The translations under genes and the position numbers were made by a program. The notes beneath the pieces are model-generated. The model was not told the origin of the DNA, ran no database searches, and saw nothing but the letters and a program-made list of their open reading frames with translations. Shown here one piece after another: positions 47,201 to 60,311 of a stretch of DNA of 64,000 nt. The stretch's first letter is position 1; each line of letters opens with the position of its first letter. Source of the stretch: Prinia subflava (taxonomy: Eukaryota > Chordata > Aves > Passeriformes > Cisticolidae); assembly GCF_021018805.1 (NCBI RefSeq), contig NW_026960610.1, positions 2,914,001-2,978,000 of the forward strand. The letters run 5' to 3'.

Positions 47201-50005
47201 TGTGAGCCATACCTGGTTTTCCCTTTGTCTCTTTTTCCAAAAAGTCTTGTGTTTTGCTCACCTGCCTTCTCCAGGCTGGGCTCTTCCCCGTGCCCAAGTC
47301 CTGTTCTCCTGCCTTCTGGGAATATCTCTGGCAGGTGCCTGCCTTGACATTTAAAGGGAACTAACCAGAATTATCTACAATCTTTCCAGGAGTGGTGCTT
47401 AATTCTGCACAGCCCTAAGCTGTCACAGGGTTGAAAAATCTAAATTATAATATAATAATTCAGGACATTTAAAGGATACATTTACCACATTCCCACACAT
47501 GTACCACATACATGGAAATTCACTCATCCTGTCCAGTGAACCAAACTTTTCTCAGTGGCATGCGCTGGTAAAACAGCAGCTCATTATTACACAAAAGCAA
47601 GTATTACAGATGTAGACAGTGGCATTTACGAAGTTCTCAGAAGATGAAACATCTGAAAACTGTTTTGAAAAGGTTTGACAGAAAGCCTCAAAAAGTATAA
47701 TTTTTATTCCCATGAATGTCAGGAAAACAAAATTCATTTTAGTAACTTTAATCCTTTGGCCCTTTTCCATAAGAGCTGATCTTCCAGAAAGCTCAGTTCA
47801 GGATTTGGGAATTTTCCCTCTCCAACAACAGACTGAAATTAGTTTGAACCCAAGGGCAACTTCTTTAATATATGTCCAATACACATTTGACTTTCTCTTC
47901 TAGGAAAAGCCTGAGAGTTTTTCTCTTCTGAACAGAATGTGAAGTTTAAGCTGGATTGCATCTTCTAGTTGTCAAGGTTTATGAAAGAAATATGAAAATG
48001 AAAAGTGACTCATCTCACAATTAACAAGGAAAGAACCTGAAGCCCCAAATCAAAGCATCAGACAGCTACAATATTTAGAGTGCTCTTCCCAATTGCTGCA
48101 GCATTTTAATGATATCTTTATAAAATAATTTTAGATAGGTGATAAAATTTGTATTTTAATTAAAGAACGCAGAAGAGTTGAGGCCAGCAGAATGATACTG
48201 CTTGATCTAATTTAAGGTAATGCTGCACTCAAAGCCTCCTTCACACACAGGTTGCACTGGCTTTCTGACAATATTATTTCATATTGATTTTGTCAGACTT
48301 GCAACTTTTTCACTGACATTTTTATAATCCTGCTCTGTTCAGATTTTACAGTGCACAAGGTCAGCAATCTGATTATCTACTATTAATTCATACTGTTAGA
48401 GAATAGCTCACTGAAGCTATATATCAGGTTTTCTGATACTCAAAGATCAATACATGATGTTAGTTTGTACATTTAGTCTTTTAGAGGATACTGAAATTGT
48501 TTAGGATGTATTTTCAGGAAAATAAAGTGATACGTAATAAAAAATTCTGAAAACCGCAGGATCTGCATCAGAAAATGGCTGTCTAGGGAAAACAAGTTAT
48601 TGCTAAGCAGTTTCCCATCTTTTTGGAACAGGAGGCATTTTTAAATGTCCCATTTCATCAAACATGGGAATGGATTTTAAATTTCCAGCAAAGCCAGGCC
48701 ACTTTTGTATGGTGGAAGCAGTGTACTGTATGTTTCCTATGAAAATTTGCAAAATTAAACCTGTGTATGTGAATAAATGAGATGCAGTAATTTTCAGAAG
48801 CCACAGATCCTGCAGTAGAAATCAAGTTTTGTATTGCTTCAATTAAAAATGTTTCTCACTGCACTTACTGATATCTGTGCATTTCTGAAAAGCAAATCTT
48901 AGTAGCAAGAGGCAGAAGCCAGAGGGACAAGGGACAGTTGAGTATTGGGCTGAAAGTAGCAAACTAAATAATGAGATGATACATTTGGTTTAGGTATAAT
49001 ACTATGCTAAACTTCCAAGCATAATCTCTGTGACATTTCAACTTTAAAGCACAGACAAATTTACAGTTGAGTTTCCTATCCCAGACTTGACTAAATGCTA
49101 ACCACTATGGCTTTGCACAATGCAGTGGATTAATAGGCATCATCCTCTGCAGATTTTTGTTAAATTAAAACTTACCATGCATTTATTCTTTGTTACTATA
49201 TTGTTTCCTGGAAACTGATATGGGGAGTTTTTCTTCTGGTTTTTGTTTTGTGATTTTTGTTTGTTTTTTGTGTGTTTTTGAGGGGTTTTTGTGTTTTGTT
49301 TTTGTTTTGGGTTAGGGTTTTTTTTGGTCAAGCTAAATTAAATATCATTTGCAAGGGGGAAAAAGAAGAGGCACCAAGTCATTCAGTCATTCATACAAAT
49401 AAGTTACCTGCGTACTCACAAGATCATAGGTGAAATATAACATTTTTAATAATTAAAAAGCCCAGAACATCAGAATATATGAATCTCACTAATCTGTGAA
49501 TGAAACAAATCACAGTCATTAGACTAAAACAATAACAACAAAACAACACATCAAAAAAATCCTTGGCATTTCAAATACTACTCCAGAAAATTTGTCTTTT
49601 AAAATATAACATTCATTCAAAGGTGAGTTTCAGCTAGAGCCATGTATCCCTTAGGAATAGATTTTGTTTCTCAGATGAAATAATAATTAATTTTTTCTTT
49701 TAAAAAAGTGCATTTATATTCCCTCACACTTACACAGACAGACATACATGCTTACTTTATGTTTCGTGGTAAAGGCCAAGACATTGGATATTCTGCATCA
49801 ATACACAGGACATATGTATTTGGAACTCTTTTGGTGGGATCCCTTCTAAAATTAACTTCTAATAGTATCCAGACAAATTTCTCTCTGCATTTGCAGTATT
49901 TCCAGAAAGCAGCAGCACTCCAATGACTTCAACTTGTTTCTCTCTACCCATTCCCTGGGCAGCAGGGTATTTCCAGGCTAAACAAAAGGCTCCAGAAGGA
50001 CTCAC

Positions 50006-50801
50006 CGAGCTCACCCGCTGCATTCCGACCTCCAACTGCATACAAATGTCCTTTGAGGGCACTTAGGTGGAAGAAGGTCCGTTTCTCATTTAAAGATGCC
50101 ACTTGCATCCACTTGTTGTAGCGAGGATCAAACCTGAAGACTGTGTCGACTGCTGTCTTTCCCTTTGTGTCATAATTGCTCTGGCCCCCCACCACATACA
50201 GGAAGTTCCCGATCACGGCAATGCCATGCTGGTACCTTGGCGCATCCATGGGAGCCAAGGATTTCCACTCATGGGCCTTCTCATCGTACATCCGTAACTC
50301 CTTGCTGACCACCAGCTGCTGCCTGAGCACTCCTCCCAGGGTCACCAGGTGCGTGCTGTCTGAGCGGATGGCCGTCCGCTCCGACTGCATCACCGGCTGC
50401 ATGTACGGCATCATTTGGTAATTGCTGGCTTCCAGAAGCAAGTTGACACAGGTGTTGTCAGTTCTCATGAAGTCCACCATCTGAACATAGTTAATAAGAT
50501 CCTGGGGTGTCATCAGGGGAAACCTGATGTTCTTCATGAGCTTTGCAGCATACTCCATGCGAAGTTCCTCATAGCGCAGCCAGCGACATGTCGCCTTGAA
50601 GAGTTCAAGTTCCGTGCAGTGCTTAAGGCTATTACTTGAAAGCACAAAGGCAAGACGTTCAAAGGGGAGTTTCACAAATTCACCAGTACTTAATAATGCA
50701 GGGAAGTTCTTCAGGATGAAATTATTAACATATTTATCCACTTCTGTGAGATTGTATGTGTTGGCAATTCGCCCAACCTCAACACAGTTTTCCAACGAAA
50801 C
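50006..50801 (-). CDS. KLHL13: KLHL13 coding exon (BACK and first Kelch blades)
   Basis: A 796-bp exon with acceptor TTACTTAATAG and donor CTCG|GTGAGT. The first half is the BACK domain: [26 protein letters not shown] and [12 protein letters not shown] helices. The second half starts the Kelch propeller with LVTLGG, YVVGGQS and YAVGGRN. The sequence is intact and highly conserved with vertebrate KLHL13. The BACK domain positions CUL3 and the propeller relative to the BTB domain. The exon starts on a codon boundary and ends after the first base of a Gly codon. Confidence 0.97.
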
Positions 50802-51764
50802 CTATTAAGTAAACAGAAAAAGGAATCAAAACACTCTTAATTTGGTGTCTAAATGATAATGTAAAATTTAATGAATACTGTAGAATCAGCAATATTTCAG
50901 CATTTTGCAGTGCTCAAGGTGATTTACACATGAGCAAATATTCAATGCAGTATATATAGTCATGACTGCAAGGGGAGACAATTTATTCCTTATTTTGAAG
51001 AAAGGAGACAAGTAGCAAGTAGATGGCATATATTATGTCAAATACCTTATACAATGATGAGGCATAGCAGTTATATAGCACTTCATCTTTGAAAAGCTCT
51101 GAAAACATCTTTGTAAGAAAGACATGGAAAATACAGTTAAGAGAGAGGTGATCAGCCCAAGGTTACAAAGAGCAAAACAAGTCTCACCATTAGACATTTT
51201 CTGACATTATTAAAGTTGTATTGACATAATAAAACCAAAGAGAATGCCACAGCTAACCCCTGCATGGCACATATTTTGGCCAACTTATATGTACAGTGTT
51301 CATTCTCATTAATAAATTCCTTCAAAACAAATAAAAAAGTATCTTTAATAAATCAAGGCAGTGTTCTTACAGACTGTTCAAAATGAAATACATGTCAAAA
51401 ATAAGACAAAGGTAGTGATTTTAGTTTATACATATATTTTTTATAAAGAATGAACCTAGGAGGATTTCCTCTAAAATTGTCTAATGAGTATAGGAATAGG
51501 AGATTTTCTTAATTCTAGAAAGTGATCTAATTTGCCCAGAGTTAAGATCTACAGTCATCCAAAGTCTTCATTCACACATCCTGAAATGCCTTCTAATCCC
51601 GTAATGAGGTCCTATCTATAAAATGAACGTGCAGCAGACCGTCAGGAGTTCTATTATGAAAATATTTATGCTTTCTATACATGGAAATAATGTTTGTATT
51701 ACAAGACATATCACATTTTTATATCGAAATATAATCACACCAACTAGCAACAGCCTGTAAAATA

Positions 51765-51965
51765 TTATCTGACTGGTTTTGAGGATCAGCATCAAACAGG
51801 TTGCCCAGAGAAGCTGTGGCTACTCCATTGCTGAAGTGTTCAAGGCCAGGCTGGATGGGGTTCTGAGCAACCTGGTCTAGTGAAAGCTCCCTGTCCACAG
51901 CAGGGGGGGTTGGAACTGGATGATATTTAAGGTCCCTTCTGACCCAGACCATTCTATGATTCTAT
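51765..51965 (+). mobile_element. CR1 LINE 3' end
   Basis: Contains the bird CR1 3' hallmarks: GGTTGCCCAGAGAAGCTGTGG, GTGTTCAAGGCCAGG, GGTTGGAACTGGATGAT and the terminal CATTCTATGATTCTAT. It is 5'-truncated, as usual, and antisense to KLHL13. This is the clearest bird signature in the window. Confidence 0.92.
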
Positions 51966-52792
51966 TTCTGTACATTTACTTTTAGGTATTTTAATTTACA
52001 TAAATTAATTGCATAATGGAAATAACAGTATACCATAAACTGAGTAAATTAAACAGAACATTCTTACTTCTAAAATTTCTTTCAAGTTGTATTACAAAAT
52101 AAAGCAATGGAAAAATCACCCCTTAACAAACAGCTGACTTGCAGTATACCAGAAATCTTAACTCTCACTATATAGTTACTGTATTTAAAAATCACTTTGG
52201 AATACATTGGCTGGCACCAAACTAGAGAGATGCAGCGCTTCCTCCACATCAAAGACAGGTAGATATTATTGCATACAGAAAAGGCACACTTGAACTTAAA
52301 AGATCAAAGCAAAACCTGTACAGTTTTTGTAAAGGTTCTGTACCATTGGGACATGTTCAGGATGCAATTAAATATTTGGAGCTATCGCTGACTGGCTGCC
52401 ACTTATCAAGTGCCCAGAGTGCATTGAGTTATGTATTACCATAATTATGTTACACTGTAAATCTGTGCAACTGAGCATATTCCTGGACTTCTTACATTTG
52501 AGAAATTTATTGACACATTACACACTGTTAATGACTGATGAACATGACATCAGCAGTTTCCAGTCAACCCCTGATTCTCAGAAAATTTACTTTATTCTGC
52601 CTTTATTAATCCACTTGGACTGTACTGCACTCAGAGTTGTTTTTTTCCTATATGACTGCAAGTATTTTCCTATATGCTTAGGAAATTGTACACTATGGTT
52701 GACTCACAAATTCCACCACTCACCTCAAATCAGGGTGCATATAAAATATTGTCTTAAAGGTTACTTAGCCTGCAAAATTACAATTACCCTCT

Positions 52793-54132
52793 TGTCCTGG
52801 TTTGAGGGGAAGTGAGTTTTTTTCAAGAGGCTGTGGTCAAACCAATCAGTAGCCACTGAGGGGTTGGACACGCCTCAGAGGACACAAGGGGTTAAAAGCA
52901 AGGACTCTCAGAAGGTCTGCCTCTTTTAGGTTCCAGTTTCAGCAGGGAAACATCTCCTCTCCCCTGCCCAGTTACTAGGCTGGGTGGGGGAGGGGAGCCA
53001 CGTGGCTAGGCTGAGAAGAACCACGCGGCCAAACTGAAGTAAGCTGGGGCCCCGGGGGGGGGAAGAGAATGGACAGAACTAGAGCTGAGCTAGCCCCATC
53101 CAGGATGGAGGGGTGGAAAACTGTGGAGGTGCCTTGTGTGTGTGTGTCAGTGTGCCCCCCCCCCCCCCGAGAGAAGATGCCCAGCCACGTGGGAGTTGCC
53201 GAGCCTGGGAGTGCCTGAGCCTGCAGTGCCCTGCCGGGAGCCAGAAACTGTTAACCCTTTCTTGTCAGAAAGAAACTTTTTTTCCAGACATTGATTCTCA
53301 TGACTAGTAGCTTCAGAAGAGAGAGAGAAACAGCTTGGGACCGAGATGATAAAGTCAGAAGATGAAAAGAATCCTGGATGGGCAAAGAATGAGAGGAGTA
53401 GCTTTCTGAGCTGGACTTTTCTTGCATAATGTTAGCCATAGACTGAACCTGAGTCTCTTTTGAACATAAACTGCATTTTGGGGTAGATGTAGCCGGCTCG
53501 ACTTGCTGCAGTAGAGCGAGCAGAGAAGAGAGGGGGAGGGTGTGGTGGCACCCTCTGCCCTCAGCAGAAACCTGCTCTTGGAACCCTCATCCCCAGGGGA
53601 AAGATGGGGAGAGCTTGGCATGCAAGCATCCTTAAAAGAGCCCTATATGCAGTTTTAGCCCATGGACAGTGGTGAGAGCACTAGACATAGGAAAAAAGAG
53701 AGTGTTACCACAGCAACTTTCTCCGGGCAGTGCCACGGGTGACATAGAAACACATAAGGGGTGGACCTGTGTTTTCTGAAGAGCAGTCTGTGGTGCAAGA
53801 GAGGCTCCTCTCTCCCTTGCTGAATTGAAGATTAGTTTTTTGAGAGGTGATGGTTTGATTTAAAACCCAAGGGTTTGGTCTATGGAGGGTAACGTGTAGG
53901 GGGTGGAAACTGGGGGAGAGGAAATGTTCTGGGAAGTTTTCATTTCTGTTTGTGTGTGTGTTTAGAGTTTTCCTTTCTATTTCTGTTCCTATGTAATGTA
54001 ATAAAGTTTTGTTCTCTGTTTTCAAGTTTTAGGCCTGCTCTGCTCTGTTCTTGACCACATCTCACAGTAGCTCATTGAGAAAAACATAGACTCATGGGTA
54101 CATTAACATCTGGCCAGTGCTAACCCATGACA
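52793..54132 (+). mobile_element. Solo LTR, long, ERVL-like, 5-bp TSD
   Basis: A 1340-bp segment starts TGTCCTGGTTTGAGG and ends CCCATGACA. CCTCT flanks it on both sides (52788-52792 and 54133-54137), the 5-bp size typical of ERVL. An AATAAAG signal lies near 53999 with a T/G-rich region after it. A GTGTGTGT and C17-type low-complexity tract is internal (53135-53170). Antisense to KLHL13. Confidence 0.88.
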
Positions 54133-54137
54133 CCTCT

Positions 54138-55148
54138 TTACTGTGCTCTAAGATAATAATCAATGTACCAGGCTAAATTATATTGCAAAGACTGCAAAGA
54201 CTTAAAAGTCATAAAAATATATATTCTAGATATTTTTAAATCCTGAGCCAAAAAATAATCCTTCAACAAAAAGAAATGCTGTAGCTACTTCTACTTGAAT
54301 ATTCAAAACTGTACAGAGTTCAGTACAATAATGCTATTTAAATAAATACTTCAGTTACCCAAATATTGGGTGTTTTTTTGTTTTTTTTAGAAGTTTGACT
54401 TATGCTATGGTTCTGTGTGGAAGTCAGTCAATCAGGAGCTCTTCAACAAAGAGAAAGAACTGCTACTCCAGAAATCCCACTGAAGTGAACAGGAAGAATG
54501 GAAATATCAGGTGAAAACATAAGACTGACTGTACAGTGTATCCAATAACTAGTAAAAATACTCACAAGGAAAAAGCTAAAAGCCATAAATGTTCAAATAG
54601 CTAAGCAGCTCCACAAAGAGTTGAGAATTTCATTTAAATAAATCCTATTTTACATGGACTTTGACTACTGAGCAGAGCTGCTCACTCACTTTACTCATTG
54701 TAATTGCTCATTGCAAAGCAGAAGTTGCAGAAAATACTAAAAAGCTTTTCAAAAAAGAAAGGTCAAGCACAGCACTGTTATGACAGCCTGAAAAACCCAA
54801 AGCACTTTCTTCAGAAAGCAGTTCACTTAATTCTTTGAAATTTTGAAGCAACCACTTCCCAAGCTCTCATAAAAACTTAACTTGTATAAAATACTACAAA
54901 ACTGGACACAGCAAAATGACTGCAAGTATGAGACCCTTGGAGAACAGCTCAGGAAAAGCAACATACACAAAAAAATCAAGCCCTCAAACCCGGTAGCACA
55001 AAACAATCAGGTGTCTAACTTTGTTTTGTTTCAATGACTGTTAGATGTTGAAGCACTTAATGCAGTGCTTCAAAGGATCAAAGTTTGAAAGGGCAAACAC
55101 ACTCCTGAAACCCTCAATTTTCCTGTGGGCTTCCATTGACAGAAGCAC

Positions 55149-55197
<49 letters not shown>

Positions 55198-55461
55198 CAC
55201 AGAAATTTGACCAGCTCAGAAAACAGAATCCATTGTACTCCTACAGTACAAAGTCAAATTTCTGGTGGCTGTCAGAGCTGGTCCCAGGGTTAAATCCCAT
55301 GTTCCCAATAAACAGATTACCTTGCTCCATCCTCAGATGACCAAGTTCTTTTGACAAGACATGACTTCCAAGTATTAAGCCCTCAATATTTGACTATTTC
55401 CTAGTAGTTACAAAAGTGTAAACCACCAAATTATAGAAGGAATAAATTTTTTTGCAGGTAC
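54138..55461. other. Intronic sequence, no gene
   Basis: AT-rich intron DNA with a long A tract at about 55150-55196. An 8-bp perfect inverted repeat GAAGCACT/AGTGCTTC lies near 55050-55072. Nothing else recognised. Confidence 0.5.
55150..55196. repeat. Long poly(A) tract
   Basis: An uninterrupted run of about 46-47 A. The upstream sequence shows no gene, so a retrocopy tail cannot be supported; a simple repeat is as likely. Confidence 0.9.
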
Positions 55462-55467
55462 ATCCAA

Positions 55468-56188
55468 TGTTGCGGTGTGTTTTATGATGTGAGAGTTCAT
55501 ACCTGTTAATGGTTTTTCCATGGGCCCCCCCCTCCCAGGTTTGGGTAAGTCCTCCCTTCCCCAGACCCCCAGAACTTTCTACATCCCCTCCCCAGAGACA
55601 TGTCCATCAACGAAAGGGCTTTTACCCCTTCAGGAAAATTTCAGAGAAGGGCATCGAATGATAGGAGAAAAAACAAAGGAAGTTCCTCCCCCAGAAGAAC
55701 ACTGTCCTACCTGAATATCCCTCTACCCAAATTGTCTCCTCCCCTGCCCCCTCGCTGGTGAGTTCCTTACCCCTTTCTCCCACTCCTCCCCCGAATAAAA
55801 GAGACAGCAGACCTCGTGATCGGGGTCTGTGGGGGCTGTTTGACTGGTTCAAAGCCCATGCTGGGGCTCAAATAAACTCTGGACTAAACCCCCCCACACA
55901 CAGTCCGTCTCCTGCTCTTTGGTCTCGTCCAGTTTCTTGGGCAAGTGAACATCAGGAGAAAGCAGTCTCCTTTTCCCAGCTCCCTGAGGGTCAGCCTCTA
56001 CAGCTGCCAATCTCTGTCTGGGACAAGTTGGGACTTGAACCAACACGTGGTTCAGGTGTTGCTGCCCTCAGCCACTGAGCCAAGAGAAATATCTCTGCAA
56101 GTAATTGCAGCAACTGTCTCTCTGTGGTAGCCGGAGACTCAGCAGCCTGAAGGAGTCCCGTTCCATTCTGCGGACCAGCAACTCTGCA
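55468..56188 (+). mobile_element. Probable solo LTR, ERVK-like
   Basis: LTR layout is clear: a C-rich U3, a GAATAAAAGAG box near 55794, AATAAACTCTGG near 55870 and a T/C-rich R-U5. Ends were placed at TGTTGCGG and CTCTGCA, where ATCCAA (55462-55467) and GTCCAA (56189-56194) would be a 6-bp duplication with one mismatch. The inner boundaries are certain; the ends are not. Confidence 0.65.
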
Positions 56189-56644
56189 GTCCAAGACAAT
56201 AATTTTCAATGTTTGGGAATGTTTTCTTTAATTACAGTTTAACAAACCTTTCTCCATTACCCTGTGATTTTCCTAACTGCTGTAATTCACTTGGGTAAGT
56301 TTCTCATCTTTCTCCATTTTGTCCACTGCTGCTACTTTTATAAAATCAGTGTTGTGTCTAGAACTCACTACTCTGAAAACATTTCCATGGCATTTTAATG
56401 AATTTTAATTACATTACAGGTCAGTTAGATGTGAACATGAGAGTAGTCCTAGTCTACTGTACAGCTATAATTATTTTAAACCCATAGTAACAGTAAGACT
56501 GAAAACATCTTAGGAAGTATTCCATTGTTTCTCTGAGAGTCTGGTTGCAGAGCAAAGATAATCAGAGCAATGGGCTACTTGACAGGAGGGGTGTAACTGC
56601 AGAGCAAATAAAAAACCACTTTCAAGTCAGCTGCAAGATACTGT

Positions 56645-57336
56645 TGTTATAAATGCCAATACGATATTCTAATTAAAATAATAATTTGGTTTATTAACAA
56701 AGATCGAATTACAGAATTTCGGTAAACCTACCAACAGCGGAAATACTTGACAGTCTTTTTCCTGGGAAAATGCCAAGGGTGAACCGTGAGACACAGAACC
56801 TGGCCGTCTGCTGCCTCCCCTTCGGTTCACAAATTTGCCGGGTTCGGGGCTTAGTTTTTATACACTTTATTCTGCCCCTGGGAATATTTCCCCATATTTC
56901 CCTTTGTTTCCCAGCTAGCTATTCAAATCCAAGGGTGTCTCTGACTAGGCTGGAAAGAGTTCTTTCTCTCAGTTCATATGTTAATGTCCAGTTTCTATAG
57001 ATCCTTATGGCTGATGAATGGTCGAGATATGTATGATGATGCTTGATGATCGGAGAGGGTGTAGTCTGGAACCGTTGATGGTTCTGCCGCCTTATCTTGA
57101 TGGGTCTCCTCCCGGTGTTGGAGGAGACTGCCGGTTTCTCGTAAACCTTTTGTCTATTTCTGAATGTGAGTTTCTGGGGTGATGCCTGTCTTTTCATAAG
57201 TTTGGTTTAACAAAATGTTACAAGGTGTCCAGAAACTTACATTTTCATACAACACACACATATATACAGTTTTATAGTTTTCAATAATATTTCATTAACT
57301 ATAAGAACATGAATTAATCATTTCACATTTTTCACA
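56645..57336 (-). mobile_element. Solo LTR, ERV1-like, 4-bp TSD, sense to KLHL13
   Basis: A 692-bp LTR on the minus strand starts TGTGAAAAATG and ends GGCATTTATAACA. CTGT flanks it (56641-56644 and 57337-57340). Both ends and the length resemble the LTR of the recent provirus at 22591 (704 bp, TGTGAAAAAG ... GGCATTTATCACA). It lies in the same orientation as the surrounding gene, with minus-strand AATAAA near 56685. Confidence 0.85.
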
Positions 57337-57712
57337 CTGTTCTTTGAAGGTCTCACTATTTTTGTTACACAAATTAAGCTGTTACATAAAGCTTTGTTTT
57401 TTCTTAGTAAATATTTCCAATACCCTCTTATGAAGTACACAATTACATTATGCCTTTCATAAACTGACTTCAATAATCTCTTTAATAATGGACTCCCCAG
57501 ACAATTCAAAGACATTTAAGCATTTGTCTGGGAATGGTTACCTCAGCTCTCGAGCCAGTTAACTTCAGTAGAAAAAAGCTCAATACTTGCTGAGAATATT
57601 CATTTAAATTACAGAAATGCTCCTTCAAAAAGAAGCTCATTTGCTCACCAACTCTTGTTTCAACAAATTTAGAAGTAAGGTCATTCAAAAATTCTTTATA
57701 TAAGAATGCTAA

Positions 57713-58268
57713 TGTTATAGATGACTGGGGATAATTCATGTTTTTAAGGATATATTTTGTTAAGAATATGTGTATAAAATACATTTACCCTGCAAGCAGG
57801 GGTTTGCACTGGAAATGGGCAAGCCCTGGCTTGTAAAAGTTGCTTTCCAGAAAGGACAAAGGTGTAGCTGGGTGGAGTGAACGAAGACAAGTGCAACCCT
57901 TTCTGGTAAAGAGGACTGTTAATGGTTCAGCCATTAAAGGCAGATACGAAATCTGAATCTCGCCAAACTCATCGAAGGAAGACACACCTCTATTCATCTA
58001 CTGGAAACCTCAAAATTAGTATTCATCTCTCCTCCAAAGAGGGACCACGGGCGAAATAAAGTCTATTTAAGGTGACCTCAGATCGGGCGGAATTTGTGAA
58101 CAGAGGGAGGACTCAGTGCGACTGAGTCTGTGTCCGTGGTTCACCCAGTGCTGATCCCGGGTGTATCAGCACTGTCCTTTTGATTGCTGGTTTGCCTAAA
58201 TTTTGTTCTATATTTTCTTAAATAACTAAAAATTATTAATTTGGAAAATTGGCTGAGCATTTATAACA
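57713..58268 (+). mobile_element. Probable solo LTR, ERV1-like
   Basis: The right end, GAGCATTTATAACA, resembles the ends of the other ERV1-like LTRs here. An AATAAAG signal lies near 58055, followed by a GC-richer R-U5. The left end is placed at TGTTATAGATG because CTAA (57709-57712 and 58269-58272) then flanks it; this 4-bp match could be chance. Confidence 0.55.
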
Positions 58269-58272
58269 CTAA

Positions 58273-59728
58273 GAACATAACTAGGCTAACAAAAGAACCT
58301 CAATTTTGTACTTCCTCTACAGCTATACCATGAATGAGATAATTTCCCCTTAGACATGGTCTAAATGAAAGTATTCCTGAAAAAAAAACCCAATAAAATT
58401 AAGAGAATTAATAGTCTTCCTCATTCTTTGAAAATGCAGTATCAAGATATTTCTTATTTGAACAAAAACTGACTGAGCAAACATCACAAGTTAACATACT
58501 TCCAGAGAATGAGCATTTTAAACAAGAACACAATTTAATATGAAAAAAGTTCTTTCCTTAACAGTGCAAAATAAACAAGCAGCTGCCCCACCCAGAAAGG
58601 GGAAAGGGCAACACAGTGTCCTCAGGGCTCAGCTCCCATCAGAGGGAGCCCTTTTCAAATACCTGATTCAAACCATCACCAAGACCTTTTTCCAAGCTGG
58701 TATTTATAGTAATGTCAAACCTGGAGAGGCATCATTTTGGAGGGTAAAAAAACACTGAGCATCATAAAATAGGTGGGGTAGGATTGAAGAGCATTAAGCT
58801 TAATGAAACATCACAACATGATCAGATGACTAGTCAGAAAATATTTCCAAATTACAAGCAAAACAGCATTATCAAGCCTAAATATCTAACACATCGTATG
58901 AAAAAGATTGCTGTTTTTACCAGCTTGGAGTCCTCTGGTTTGCATAAATCCTGGTACTTATTTTCAGTTAGGGAAGTCACATTTCTAAGCCTGTACTCTG
59001 CAGAGCAACATGAATACCTGCCTCTTTATTCCTCATTACAGAATTGAAAAGCTGAATTTCAAATAATTTTCTAATTTGTGTGGAGCACACCAGTCTCCCT
59101 GTTAAAGTCAGAGTTCTAGTGAGGTATATAAGCATTTAACATCAACATTAGAAAACCTCTAGGAAACATTAAAAATAACTGCAGAGTCTCTCTCCAGGCA
59201 GAACTGGTTTGACAGCACAGCTCTTGCACCACTGTTCTTCTACAACCCCACAGAGCAGGTGCTCCTCATTGCTGGCAAGACAGGCAGGCAAGGAAAGGTA
59301 CTGAGGGATCATATCTGGGTGTTGCTTTTATACTGTGTTTGAGTCAGAAAACAGGTAACTGCACCCCCACTGAGATGGAAGGGCTGTAACTACAGGAATA
59401 AAATGAATGTAACTGAAGCACACCTAATGAATGCAGCAAGCAGACTTATGCTAGAGTGAGTGAAATCATGCAGGGAGACCCTGAAACATATCAGATATGT
59501 AGGGGAAGAATTTTAATGTGGTAAAACACTTGTATCAAATTCATACTGTATGTAATACTCAGAAGAAAACCAAGTTTTTCAAGGAAACTATACAGCAAAT
59601 TTGTTCTCTGTGAATCTAAACGATGAATAATGGCAAGTTTTAGACATAACTTTGTCAGTGCCATCACAGAAGAAAAAAAAAAACTACATACCAAGGCCTT
59701 GAACACTAAATGGGAAACAAATACTTAC
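58273..59728. other. Intronic sequence, no gene
   Basis: AT-rich intron DNA up to the next KLHL13 exon. No repeat or gene recognised. Confidence 0.5.
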
Positions 59729-59925
59729 CCCAGAGATAAGAAATACTTTACAGAAGTCCAAAACAGGTAAAATCTGAAAAAAACTGGCAGCTTCCAGAGT
59801 GTCCTGAAGGTTGTCCATGTTAAGGGAAAGTTTTGCAGTATAGATGAAATCAATGATCTTCTTTAGGCCTATTTTGTTCACACCATGAAGCTTAATGCAC
59901 ATTAAATCTTGTTCCTTCATTCCTC
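59729..59925 (-). CDS. KLHL13: KLHL13 coding exon (BTB domain, second part)
   Basis: A 197-bp exon between acceptor TCTATTTCAG and donor GGG|GTAAGT. It encodes the C-terminal half of the BTB domain: [32 protein letters not shown] and the ILPVLDFCK helix leading to the BACK domain. The BTB domain dimerises and binds CUL3. A Phe stands in ASFFQIL where I expect Leu in mammals; this is a mild change. Confidence 0.96.
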
Positions 59926-60178
59926 CTGAAATAGACATGCAGGTAAATGTATATGATCATTTTGATGGAGTTGAAATTATTTCATAAATTTAGAGATAAT
60001 TAAATACAATTTTAAAATTTAATTTAAAAAACCCATATGCAAGTAGAGAGAGAGATGTTTATTCCACAGTGTTGTTTGCAATCCTGTACTGGTTCACACA
60101 TAGCACTGAACTTATGTCTGAGTGTCTGAATGAGAGCGATTTGAAGACAGCAGTACATGGCTTTAATAAAAACACCAC
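59926..60178 (-). other. KLHL13: KLHL13 intron, short
   Basis: A 253-bp intron with donor CACAG|GTGGTG and acceptor TTTCAG. AT-rich, no other feature. Confidence 0.9.
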
Positions 60179-60311
60179 CTGTGAACATGGCCTTGAAGTA
60201 ATCACTTGCAGAAGCCATCATTGCTCTGTGTACAGGAAACACCTCATCACCATCTCCAGGAACAAGTGTCACATCACAGAGCAAACCTTCCACTCGCAGT
60301 TGGTCAAAACC
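60179..60311 (-). CDS. KLHL13: KLHL13 coding exon (BTB domain, first part)
   Basis: A 133-bp exon with acceptor TTCCTGCAG and donor ACAG|GTGGTG. It opens GFDQLR and contains the BTB core [33 protein letters not shown]. The phase (ends after the first base of Gly) fits the next exon. Confidence 0.96.

Larger units (their letters stand above)
42961..50005 (-). other. KLHL13: KLHL13 intron
   Basis: A 7-kb intron with donor GTGAGT and acceptor CCAACAG. It holds a CR1 fragment at 43108-43240, A runs at 43373-43392 and 44248-44272, a CA/TA-rich tract at 46745-46775 and a T/G-rich tract at 49230-49326. No other gene is seen. Confidence 0.75.
50802..59728 (-). other. KLHL13: KLHL13 intron with LTR insertions
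   Basis: An 8.9-kb intron with donor GGG|GTAAGT. It contains a CR1 end at 51765-51965 and four solo LTRs (52793-54132, 55468-56188, 56645-57336, 57713-58268), so about 40% is recognisable mobile DNA. Only the LTR at 56645-57336 has the same orientation as the gene. Confidence 0.8.

Noticed and set aside
55045..55293. Frame with a long Lys run
   Set aside because: Caused by the poly(A) tract at 55150-55196.
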